64,000 bases of DNA, taken from JANLYC01 sp963815445. Its GTDB lineage: Bacteria > Actinomycetota > Actinomycetes > Propionibacteriales > Nocardioidaceae. The notes beneath the pieces are model-generated. The model had not been told where the DNA came from. It did not search any database and saw nothing but the letters and a program-made list of their open reading frames with translations. The translations under genes were made by a program, and so were the position numbers. This document shows positions 51,328 to 58,406 of this stretch, in pieces (the stretch's first letter is position 1; the number at the start of each line of letters is the position of its first letter). Location: positions 248,001-312,000 of the forward strand of contig CAWFGV010000011.1 in assembly GCA_963815445.1 (NCBI GenBank). The letters are read 5' to 3'.

Positions 51328-52588
51328 CCGACGCTCGGCTGCTGCGGCGGTCACGTTCGTCGTGCTGTGCGTGGGCCTGGTCGTTCTCGTCGTCGTCCTG
51401 ACTCCGTGGCGCCTCCCGATCGCCGAGCCGGCGGCACCGGTAACGGTTCAGCAGTACTTCAGCTCCCGCCAGCTCGAACGCTCGCAGGCGTTCTACGATG
51501 CCGCGAGATGGCCGGCGTGGCTCGGAGTCGCGGTGAGCCTGGTCGGCGCCTGGCTGGTCGGGTTCAGTGCCTTCGGCAGGCGCATGTCCGTCTGGGTGTG
51601 CGGTTGGCTTCGATCGTGGCCGTCGAGGGTACTTGTCCTGGCGGTTCTTGTCCTGGCCTTCCAGACCGCGATCACGCTCCCGTTCGCGGCCTGGAGCAGC
51701 CTCGTCTCACGGCACTACGGGATGACGGTTCAGACCTGGTCCGGGTGGGCCCGGGACCGGGCGCTCGGCTGGCTGCTGACCGTCGCAATGGTCTCAGTCG
51801 CTTTGCTCCTGGGTGCGTGGTTCGCGCACCGCTGGCCTGCACGATGGTGGATTCCGGCTGGCGCGTTGTCGATATTGGCGGTGTTCGGTCTCTCGTTCGC
51901 CTACCCGGTGGTGGTGCAGCCGATCTTCAGCCGGGTCAGCCCGATGCCCTCCTCACCGTTGCGCAACGAGTTGCTCCGGTACGCGGCCCGCGACGGCCTC
52001 CACCTGTCGGACGTCCTGGTGGCAGACGCATCGACCCGCAGCTCTGCGTACAACGCGTACGTGTCGGGCTTCGGGGGCACCCGGCAGCTGGTCGTCTACG
52101 ACAACTTGCTCCATGCCGGTCCCGACGCGCAGGTCGAGGTGGTCGTGGCCCATGAGCTCGGGCACGTCCGCGAGCACGACGTCCTGACCGGAACCGCACT
52201 GGGGTCGGTGGCCGCAGGTGCCGGCGCGGTTGGCCTGTTCCTGGTGCTGGGGTCTGGCTGGTGGCGCAACCGCAACGGGACCGGTTCGTTGGCGGATCCG
52301 GTGGCAGTGCCCTTCGTGCTGTCGTTGGTGGTGCTGGGCTCGTTCCTCGCTGAACCCGTGCAGAACATGGTGAGTCGACACCTGGAGGCCAGAGCCGACC
52401 TGCACGCCTTGGTGGTGACAAGAGACCCGACCGCGTACCTGCTCGCTCAGCAGCGGCTGGCGACCAACAACCTTGCGCATCTGACACCGAGTCCGGTGCT
52501 GTCCTGGTGGTTCGACAGCCACCCGACGGTTATCGACCGGATCTCGATGGGCGTGGCCTGGGAGGAGGAGCACGGGAGGACGCCATGA
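51317..52588 (+). CDS. M48 family metalloprotease (CAAX protease/Ste24-like)
   Basis: 423 residues with several membrane helices (about 10-30, 65-85, 100-120, 150-170, 180-205). The zinc site is VVVAHELGHVREHDVL, and the third ligand lies in SRHLEARADLHALVV. Length and topology fit the Ste24 type rather than HtpX. It overlaps its upstream neighbour, another metalloprotease, and its stop overlaps the pimB start in ATGA, so all three are likely co-expressed. Confidence 0.93.
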   Translation: MGSSRRSAAAAVTFVVLCVGLVVLVVVLTPWRLPIAEPAAPVTVQQYFSSRQLERSQAFYDAARWPAWLGVAVSLVGAWLVGFSAFGRRMSVWVCGWLRSWPSRVLVLAVLVLAFQTAITLPFAAWSSLVSRHYGMTVQTWSGWARDRALGWLLTVAMVSVALLLGAWFAHRWPARWWIPAGALSILAVFGLSFAYPVVVQPIFSRVSPMPSSPLRNELLRYAARDGLHLSDVLVADASTRSSAYNAYVSGFGGTRQLVVYDNLLHAGPDAQVEVVVAHELGHVREHDVLTGTALGSVAAGAGAVGLFLVLGSGWWRNRNGTGSLADPVAVPFVLSLVVLGSFLAEPVQNMVSRHLEARADLHALVVTRDPTAYLLAQQRLATNNLAHLTPSPVLSWWFDSHPTVIDRISMGVAWEEEHGRTP

Positions 52589-53622
52589 CCAGGACGCTCG
52601 TCATCACCAACGACTTCCCGCCGCGGCGAGGCGGTATCGAGAACTTCGTCTTCGACCTCTGCGGCCGCCTGCCGAGCGGCGACGTGGTGGTCTACACCGC
52701 CCGGATGGCCGGCTCGGCCGAGCTGGACGCCGCGGTCGGCTACCCGGTCATCCGTGACCGCAGTCGGATGCTGCTACCGACACCTCGCGTCGCCCGTGCC
52801 GTACGAGCCGTCGCGCTCGCGCACGGGTGTGACCAGGTGATCTTCGGCGCAGCCGCGCCGCTCGGCCTGCTGGCCCGGGGACTGCGTCGCGGCGGCACCA
52901 GGGGCCATATCACGGCCATCACGCACGGACACGAGGTGTGGTGGGCCCGGGTTCCGCTGGCACGCCGGCTGCTGCGTCGCATCGGCGACGACGTCGACAC
53001 GATGACGTATGTCAGTGAGTTCTGTCGCCGCCAGATCTCCCCGGCCCTGTCCGCAGCCGCTCGCGCCCGGATGGAACAGCTGTCGCCGTGGGTGGATCGT
53101 AAACGGTTCAACCCTTCCGTCGACGGCTCCGCCTGGAGGGTCCGGCTCGGACTGGCTTGCGACGCCCCGGTGGTGCTCTCGGCGTCGCGCCTCGTACGAC
53201 GCAAGGGTCAGGACGTCCTGATCAAGGCCTGGCCCGGCATAGTCGTGGACGTGCCCGCCGCCAGGCTGGTGATCGTGGGGGATGGGCCGTCCAGGCGGCG
53301 GCTCGAACGCTTGGCTCGTGAGGCGGGCGTGGCGGAGATGGTGACGTTCGTTCCCGGCGTCCCCTGGCACGAGATGCCGGCGGTCTACGCGATGGCCAAC
53401 GTGTTCGCGCTGCCGTGCCGCACCCGGCTGTGGGGCCTCGAGCCGGAGGCGTTCGGGATCGTGTTCCTGGAGGCGGCCGCGTCGGGGTTGCCGCTGCTGG
53501 TCGGTGATTCAGGCGGAGCGCCAGAGGCTGCCCGGGATGCCGCGCGCGTGGTGGTGGACGGCCGTGACGTGGCTGCCGTGAGCGCCGGTGTGCGCCGCCT
53601 CCTGGGGGCTGAGGAGGAGTGA
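52585..53622 (+). CDS. PimB-type GT4 mannosyltransferase
   Basis: 345 residues from ATG at 52585. The GT-B fold starts LVITNDFPPRRGGIENFV (the family loop), and the C-terminal nucleotide-binding part has SASRLVRRKGQDVLI and EAFGIVFLEAAASGLPLL with the E-x7-E motif. It resembles actinobacterial PimB, which adds the second mannose to phosphatidylinositol mannoside. The position near the NlpC/P60 gene agrees with M. tuberculosis Rv2188c as I recall. The lipid target is not proven here. Confidence 0.88.
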   Translation: MTRTLVITNDFPPRRGGIENFVFDLCGRLPSGDVVVYTARMAGSAELDAAVGYPVIRDRSRMLLPTPRVARAVRAVALAHGCDQVIFGAAAPLGLLARGLRRGGTRGHITAITHGHEVWWARVPLARRLLRRIGDDVDTMTYVSEFCRRQISPALSAAARARMEQLSPWVDRKRFNPSVDGSAWRVRLGLACDAPVVLSASRLVRRKGQDVLIKAWPGIVVDVPAARLVIVGDGPSRRRLERLAREAGVAEMVTFVPGVPWHEMPAVYAMANVFALPCRTRLWGLEPEAFGIVFLEAAASGLPLLVGDSGGAPEAARDAARVVVDGRDVAAVSAGVRRLLGAEEE

Positions 53623-53707
53623 CGTCGCTCAGCCGTTGCAGTTGGCTGACGGCGAGGTCAACAGGTAAGGAACGGTGAACCTTTCACCAGTGGCCCTGTT
53701 CGTCGTC

Positions 53708-53911
53708 TCAGGAGCCGCAGTTGCCCGAGGCCGCAGACCCTGTTTGCTTTGCCTTGAAGGACGTGCAGGTGTCGCCGAAGCTCTTCTTGACGACCTGGCC
53801 GATGGCGAACACGGCGAGGATGATGACGGCCGCGATCAGGGCAACCAAGAGGCCGTACTCAACAGCTGACGCGCCGGACTCGGAGTGTGGCGACCGTCGG
53901 AAGAGATTCAT
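53708..53911 (-). CDS. flp: Flp family type IVb pilin (third, divergent copy)
   Basis: 67 residues. MNLFRRSPHSESGASAVEYGL contains the class III prepilin site (cleavage after Gly, Glu at +5, Tyr at +6), followed by the hydrophobic helix LVALIAAVIILAVFAIG. The short C-terminus has two Cys 17 apart in DTCTSF and GNCGS. The mature pilin is about 54 residues. It differs from the two identical copies at about a dozen positions. The downstream end is convergent with the pimB-like gene. Confidence 0.93.
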   Translation of the reverse strand: MNLFRRSPHSESGASAVEYGLLVALIAAVIILAVFAIGQVVKKSFGDTCTSFKAKQTGSAASGNCGS

Positions 53912-53935
53912 GGCAATGTCCCGTCTCTACGAAAG

Positions 53936-53974
53936 ATCGGGGGTGCGGGAACGCCTGGTTCCCACACCCCCGAT
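53936..53974 (-). terminator. Terminator after pilin copy 1
   Basis: A long stem beginning ATCGGGGGTGCGGGAAC (plus-strand reading) pairs across GCCTG with one mismatch. It lies 13 bases beyond the stop of the pilin at 53988 and before the next pilin in the leftward direction. No clear U-run follows. Confidence 0.7.
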
Positions 53975-53987
53975 TCGTTGGCCTGTA

Positions 53988-54206
53988 TCAGGAGCCGCAG
54001 TTACCGGAGGCGGCGCTACCGGTCTGGCCGGACTTGATGGCGGTGCAGGTGTCGCCGAAGCCCTTCTTGACGACCTGGCCGATCGCGAAGACGGCCAGCA
54101 CGACGACCGCAGCGATCAGCGCGACGAGCAGGCCGTACTCAACGGCCGAGGCGCCCTCTTCGTTACGACGAGTCGGGCTGGAGAAGTTGCGGATCATGTC
54201 GAGCAT
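53988..54206 (-). CDS. flp: Flp family type IVb pilin, copy 1
   Basis: 72 residues starting MLDMIRNFSSPTRRNEEG, then ASAVEYGLL and the hydrophobic helix. The class III prepilin site lies after Gly18, with Glu and Tyr at +5 and +6. The two C-terminal Cys are in DTCTAI and GNCGS. The protein is identical to copy 2 (54497-54715), while the DNA differs at several silent positions. Ribosome binding site GGGAGGACC precedes the ATG. It forms the fibre of the Tad adhesion pilus after cleavage. Confidence 0.95.
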   Translation of the reverse strand: MLDMIRNFSSPTRRNEEGASAVEYGLLVALIAAVVVLAVFAIGQVVKKGFGDTCTAIKSGQTGSAASGNCGS

Positions 54207-54232
54207 GTGTCTGGTCCTCCCAGAGAAACTGT

Positions 54233-54250
54233 GCTGGAAGGATTTCCAGC
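54233..54250 (-). other. Leader hairpin upstream of pilin copy 1
   Basis: GCTGGAA-GGAT-TTCCAGC, a seven-base stem in the 5' leader about 27 bases before the ATG. The same hairpin is kept at 54744-54761 before copy 2 although flanking bases differ. It may affect mRNA stability or translation. Confidence 0.5.
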
Positions 54251-54447
54251 AGTCCTCATGCTTCCGCCTTGCCGTTCGGGCCGGTATCGGGTGGGCGGTC
54301 ACACCCCGGTAACCGAACGGCCCATGGGGGATCGGTCGCCCAACCGGCCGTACGAAAAACGGCTGAATTTGCGCGGAATGGCGGACAGGCCAGGCGTAGA
54401 TCTGCATCCAGATCGCGACGGGCTTTTGCCGGCCTTGGGAAAAGGAG

Positions 54448-54480
54448 CTGGGTGCGAGAACCGACGGTTCTCGCACCCAG
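54448..54480 (-). terminator. Intrinsic terminator after pilin copy 2
   Basis: A perfect 15-base stem (CTGGGTGCGAGAACC and complement) with a three-base loop; in the leftward direction it is followed by CTCCTTTTCCC. It is 16 bases beyond the pilin stop. Confidence 0.88.
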
Positions 54481-54496
54481 CTGTGGTTGGCCTGCG

Positions 54497-54715
54497 TCAG
54501 GAGCCGCAGTTACCGGAGGCGGCGCTACCGGTCTGGCCGGACTTGATGGCGGTGCAGGTGTCGCCGAAGCCCTTCTTGACGACCTGGCCGATCGCGAAGA
54601 CGGCCAGCACGACGACGGCGGCGATCAGCGCGACGAGCAGGCCGTACTCAACGGCCGAGGCGCCCTCTTCGTTGCGACGGGTGGGGCTGGAGAAGTTGCG
54701 GATCATGTCGAGCAT
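54497..54715 (-). CDS. flp: Flp family type IVb pilin, copy 2
   Basis: 72 residues, identical to the pilin at 53988-54206. GASAVEYGLL marks the processing site, and the C-terminal Cys pair spans DTCTAI to GNCGS. The gene has its own leader with the conserved hairpin and its own strong terminator, so it is probably a separate transcription unit. Two doses of one pilin suit a major structural subunit, with the 53708 pilin as a variant. Confidence 0.95.
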   Translation of the reverse strand: MLDMIRNFSSPTRRNEEGASAVEYGLLVALIAAVVVLAVFAIGQVVKKGFGDTCTAIKSGQTGSAASGNCGS

Positions 54716-55060
54716 TTCTGGTCCTCCCAGAGAGTGAATCTGTGCTGGAAGGATTTCCAGCCACCTCTCCAGGGTTCCTGATTGCGCAGGTGTCCGGTAT
54801 CGGGTGGGCGGTTGGATCCCGGTGGCCGAACAGACCATGGGGGGTCGGCCACCTGCACGGGCCGATCGGCGTTAGACGAAATGTCGGTCAAAGGCCAGTA
54901 TCGGTCGGCAGTGGGTACACCTGACCGGGCGCCAGGGGACCGGCGACGCCGTGAGCGGCCCCGGACAGGCGCAAGCCAGAACGCGGGACCACGAGGGTCA
55001 CCACGCCCTGGCTCGAGCTTGACTGCTGACGTAGGGAGATCTGCCGCTCAACGGCAACCG
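54716..55060. other. Gene-free region upstream of pilin copy 2
   Basis: This 345-base gap holds the leader and presumably the promoter of pilin copy 2 (about 54716-54850) and the 3' end region of the response regulator gene. A small hairpin TGCCGCTCAACGGCA at about 55050 could end the regulator transcript. The part 54851-55040 shows nothing I can name. Confidence 0.6.
54744..54761 (-). other. Leader hairpin upstream of pilin copy 2
   Basis: GCTGGAA-GGAT-TTCCAGC, identical to the hairpin at 54233-54250, about 30 bases before the start codon. Conservation while neighbouring bases changed suggests selection, though the copies are recent. Confidence 0.5.
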
Positions 55061-55711
55061 TCATTGGTGCGGAACGGCGTTGCTCTCCGCAGAGATGAGG
55101 CCGGACTGGATGGCCTTCATGATCGCCTGGGCTCGGTTGGCCGCGCCCAGCTTGTCGTAGATCTTCGAGATGTGCGTCTTGGTCGTGGACTCGGAGATGA
55201 AGAGTCGACGCGCGATCGGACCGACGCCATACCCCTCGGCAAGCAGACCGAGTACTTCCGTCTCCCGGGGCGAAAGCCGGGGTCCGGCCGGTGTCATGCG
55301 TCGCCGCATGGCACTCGCGAGGTCCGGAGCGGTGAACGACCGCGGTGAGACGGCGGCGTGCCGAGCCGCGGCGACGACGTCATCGCTCGGGGCGTCCTTG
55401 GGCACGAACGCCGAGGCGCCCGCTTCCAAGGCGGCGAACAGGTGCTCGTCGCCGGCGTACATGGTGAGGACGACAAGTCCGACCTCCGGACGCTGTTCGC
55501 GCAGTCGCCGGACGGCTTCCAGCCCGCTGCCGTCAGGGAGCCGGATGTCGCACACCACGACGTCCGGGACCATCTCGTCGGCCATCTTCATGGCCTGGCC
55601 GACAGAGGATGCCTCAGCGGTGACGCTGAAGTCCGGGTTCCGGTCGAACGCGCGCCGGAGCCCCTGACGGATCAGGTCGTGGTCGTCAACCAACAAAACG
55701 GTGTATGGCAT
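55061..55711 (-). CDS. NarL/FixJ-type response regulator of the tad cluster
   Basis: 216 residues from ATG at 55711, six bases after GGAGA; an ATG four codons earlier is possible. The receiver domain has Asp9-Asp10, phospho-acceptor Asp55 in VVCDIRLPDGSG and Lys105. A LuxR-type helix-turn-helix covers about 150-212 (LSPRETEVLGLLAEGYGVGPIARRLFISESTTKTHI). It overlaps the kinase gene by 26 bases, so they are a cognate pair. Likely targets are the pilin and tad genes. Confidence 0.95.
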   Translation of the reverse strand: MPYTVLLVDDHDLIRQGLRRAFDRNPDFSVTAEASSVGQAMKMADEMVPDVVVCDIRLPDGSGLEAVRRLREQRPEVGLVVLTMYAGDEHLFAALEAGASAFVPKDAPSDDVVAAARHAAVSPRSFTAPDLASAMRRRMTPAGPRLSPRETEVLGLLAEGYGVGPIARRLFISESTTKTHISKIYDKLGAANRAQAIMKAIQSGLISAESNAVPHQ

Positions 55712-57320
55712 GGGATTCTCCATTGATGGATGGGGCTGTGGTCTCTGCGGGTAGAAGAACGGCGGAGACCACGGTGCCGCCACCGACGCGGTCGCCGATG
55801 GTGAGGACGGCGTTGATACGGCTGGCCCGTTCCTTCATGATGTCCAGTCCGTAGTGGTCCGTACGAGGCCCGACGGCGCCTATACCGTCATCCTCGATGC
55901 GAAGCTCTGCAAACGGTGGTTCCACTCGGCACGTGACCCACAGGTTCTCGCCCTTGGAGTGCTTGCGGGCGTTGGTCACGGCCTCCTGGCCGATGCGAAG
56001 GAGCTCTGTCTCCACATCGAGGCGTAGTCGACGAGGGCTCTCCTCGAGCGACAGGTGCACGGTCATACCGGAGTTGCGTCCGACTTCTCGGACGTAGTCA
56101 CTCAGCACAGAGCCGAGCCCGGCGCTGGACGAGACTCCGCTGCGCAAGTCGAAGATCGACAAGCGCAGCTCGGTGACGACCCTTGTCAGCTCGTCGCGGA
56201 GGGACTCCAAACCCTCCTGGTGGCGCTGGTTGCACTCGTACCGCGCGAGGTCGTCCACGAGGTAGCCCATGGACGCGATCTCCTGGGCGATCCCATCATG
56301 GATCTCGCGGGCGAGCCGGTGCCGCTCCTCGACGGTGGCGACGGCCTTGACGTCGCTGAACAGCGCTGCCGACTCGAGTCGGAGCGCGTCATCGTTGATC
56401 GCCTCGTAGACGGTGTTGAGGATCTCATCGGGCACTGCCGAAGGCCCGTCGACGACCACAGCACCGATCGAGCGATGGTCGACGACAAGAGGAATGCAGA
56501 CACGGAAGCGGTGGCTCGAGCGCCCATGCGGCTCAGGCTGTTGCATGACGCGCTGAAGTCCCATCGACATGGTGATCAGCGGGTCGGTCAGCAGGCTGGC
56601 GGTGAAGGTGTCGTCGCCCCGGTGCGCGGTCACGGTGGGGTGGTCAGACTCGTGGCTGAGCAGGAGTGCGGCGCGGTTGCCGCCGAGCGCGGCCGTCGCC
56701 GTCGAGAGCACGTTCTCTGAGACGACCTCGATGTCGAGCCCGCCAGGCAGGTCGCGGGTGATGGTGCGCAACTGTCCGAGGAGGCGATGGGCCGAGGCGT
56801 AGGGCGACAGTGCCGTGTCGCGTTGCACGAGGTGCAACTGGCGGATCCAGCCGCCCAGGATGCCGAAGGCGAAACCGGTGACGACCCACGGTCCGCCTCG
56901 GTCAATCGGGTTGCTCGCGGTGCCGGCCAGCTGGACCTGAAGCACGAAAAGGGCCGCGACCTCGGCGCCAACGACAGCGATGGTGCCGTGCAGGCCGCGG
57001 GCGAGTCCGGCGAGGAGCGGCGGGGCGGCGACGTAGATGAAGTAGGCGTCGGCCGTGTTCTCGGCCATGCCGACGATCATCACGACGAAGACGGCTTCGA
57101 CCCCGAGGGCGAGCAGGTACGCCCTGTCGTCGGCACCCTCGACCATCGTCCACCAAGTCATCACGGCGGACATGGCGATGAGCAGCAGCAAGATGGCGGC
57201 CGTGTCCCGGGAGAACCCGGTGACACACGCGAGTCCGAAGCCGCCCATGATGCAGAAGCTCCGGGTCGCCAGCTCGACTCGGGCGCGCAGCACCGCGGGT
57301 CGAAAGCCATTACTCAACAT
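55686..57320 (-). CDS. Sensor histidine kinase of the tad cluster
   Basis: 544 residues from ATG at 57320. About five N-terminal membrane helices (residues 23-160) form the sensor, followed by a GAF-like region (about 195-315). The HisKA_3 box has the phospho-acceptor His341 in HRLAREIHDGIAQEIASMG. The ATPase domain includes GQEAVTNARKHSKG and DDGIGAVG. It is a NarL-type kinase whose signal is unknown. It overlaps its response regulator. The 119 bases upstream are AT-rich and contain a palindromic motif. Confidence 0.93.
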   Translation of the reverse strand: MLSNGFRPAVLRARVELATRSFCIMGGFGLACVTGFSRDTAAILLLLIAMSAVMTWWTMVEGADDRAYLLALGVEAVFVVMIVGMAENTADAYFIYVAAPPLLAGLARGLHGTIAVVGAEVAALFVLQVQLAGTASNPIDRGGPWVVTGFAFGILGGWIRQLHLVQRDTALSPYASAHRLLGQLRTITRDLPGGLDIEVVSENVLSTATAALGGNRAALLLSHESDHPTVTAHRGDDTFTASLLTDPLITMSMGLQRVMQQPEPHGRSSHRFRVCIPLVVDHRSIGAVVVDGPSAVPDEILNTVYEAINDDALRLESAALFSDVKAVATVEERHRLAREIHDGIAQEIASMGYLVDDLARYECNQRHQEGLESLRDELTRVVTELRLSIFDLRSGVSSSAGLGSVLSDYVREVGRNSGMTVHLSLEESPRRLRLDVETELLRIGQEAVTNARKHSKGENLWVTCRVEPPFAELRIEDDGIGAVGPRTDHYGLDIMKERASRINAVLTIGDRVGGGTVVSAVLLPAETTAPSINGESHAIHRFVG

Positions 57321-57325
57321 GGTTG

Positions 57326-57343
57326 TATCATGACACTGAGTGA
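57326..57343. promoter_or_regulatory. CACTGAGTG-containing motif upstream of the tad histidine kinase
   Basis: TATCATGACACTGAGTGA with a nine-base CACT-G-AGTG dyad, in the AT-rich gap between tadC and the kinase gene. TCACTCAGTG on the minus strand is identical to 63983-63992 upstream of cpaB, and the plus-strand reading resembles 45981-45996 upstream of tadE. It is a candidate response-regulator site. Confidence 0.4.
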
Positions 57344-57439
57344 GGACTAGTACGCATGGTTTCACCGAACATAGTTACTTTAGGCTACAGATATCTAGCC
57401 CTAAGTAGCGGCATGGACGCGGTCATTCGGTGGAGTCGA

Positions 57440-58405
57440 TTACTGCCCGGACTGCGCAAATGCCGTGATCATGCCGATCACGCCGGGACCGATGACCGCG
57501 ATGAACAGGGTCGGCAGGATGCAGAACATCAGCGGGAAGAGGATCTTGACCGGGACCTTCTGGGCCTTCTCCTCGGCCCGCTGTCGACGCTTCGTGCGCA
57601 TCTCGGTCGCCTGGATCCGGAGAACCTGGCCGATCGGGATACCGAACGCGTCGGCCTGGACCATGGCGGTGACGAACGACTTGAGCTCAGAGATCGAGGT
57701 GCGCTCCCCGAGGGCTCGCATGGCCGTGGCGCGGCCCATGCCGATGTTCATCTCCTGCAGCACGCGGGCGAACTCCTGCGCAAGCGGACCGTCAGTGCTC
57801 TTGGCGACCCGGGCAAGGGCAGCATCGAAGGCAAGGCCGGCCTCGACCGAGATCGTCAGCAGGTCCAGCGCGTCGGGCAGGTCGCGCTGCATCTGCTCCG
57901 ACCGGTCGGACCCGAGCTGGTACAGATAGAAGTTCGGGGCCATGTAGCCGAGCAGACTCAGGCCGATGACGGTGACGAGCGTGAACATCAGCGACGCGCC
58001 GGCGACCGTCGTCAGCACGACGCTCAGCAGCAGCATGCCGGCGAAGCCCGCCGTCTTGAGGCCGACGATGCGGTCCGCCGTCCAGCCGATCGGGTTGCCG
58101 GCGACATCGAGGCGGTGCTGGATGCGCGAGGTCCCGTCCGAGGGGGCGAGCTTGCGGCCGATCCGGGAGAACCTGGAAATCATCGGCTCGAGGACGCGCT
58201 CCTTGAACGGCAGGTCGAGCTCTTGGGAGAGATCCCGGCCGTGGCCGCTCATCGCGTCGAGCGCGGCCAGCGACCGGCTCACGGCCTTCTTCTCCTGCGT
58301 GGTGACACCGATGACGGTCAGCGCGATACCGATGCTGACGAAGACTCCGCCGACACCCAGCATGAGCAGCATCGACGGGTCGAGACCCATGGTGAGAGAC
58401 GACAT
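57440..58405 (-). CDS. tadC: TadC-like type II secretion F-domain protein
   Basis: 321 residues with membrane helices at about 13-33, 120-155 and 295-315. The T2SSF domain (about 165-290) includes LPDALDLLTISVEAGLAFDAAL and AFGIPIGQVLRIQATEMRTKRRQRAEEKAQKVPVK, both typical of TadC. It is an inner-membrane platform protein of the Tad pilus, working with TadB. It starts one base after the tadB stop. Confidence 0.93.
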   Translation of the reverse strand: MSSLTMGLDPSMLLMLGVGGVFVSIGIALTVIGVTTQEKKAVSRSLAALDAMSGHGRDLSQELDLPFKERVLEPMISRFSRIGRKLAPSDGTSRIQHRLDVAGNPIGWTADRIVGLKTAGFAGMLLLSVVLTTVAGASLMFTLVTVIGLSLLGYMAPNFYLYQLGSDRSEQMQRDLPDALDLLTISVEAGLAFDAALARVAKSTDGPLAQEFARVLQEMNIGMGRATAMRALGERTSISELKSFVTAMVQADAFGIPIGQVLRIQATEMRTKRRQRAEEKAQKVPVKILFPLMFCILPTLFIAVIGPGVIGMITAFAQSGQ

Positions 58406-58406
58406 G

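Larger units (their letters stand above)
53988..54850 (-). repeat. Duplicated pilin block (about 509-bp period)
   Basis: Copies 1 and 2 of the pilin gene and about 130 bases upstream of each are similar. Shared leader elements are CTGGTCCTCCCAGAGA, CTGTGCTGGAAGGATTTCC, CCGGTATCGGGTGGGCGGT and CCATGGGGG. Starts of the two coding ends are 509 bases apart. Confidence 0.85.

Noticed and set aside
53938..54480. CRISPR-like repeat array among the pilin genes
   Set aside because: The repeated parts are duplicated pilin genes, leaders and terminators, with no short regular repeat-spacer pattern.
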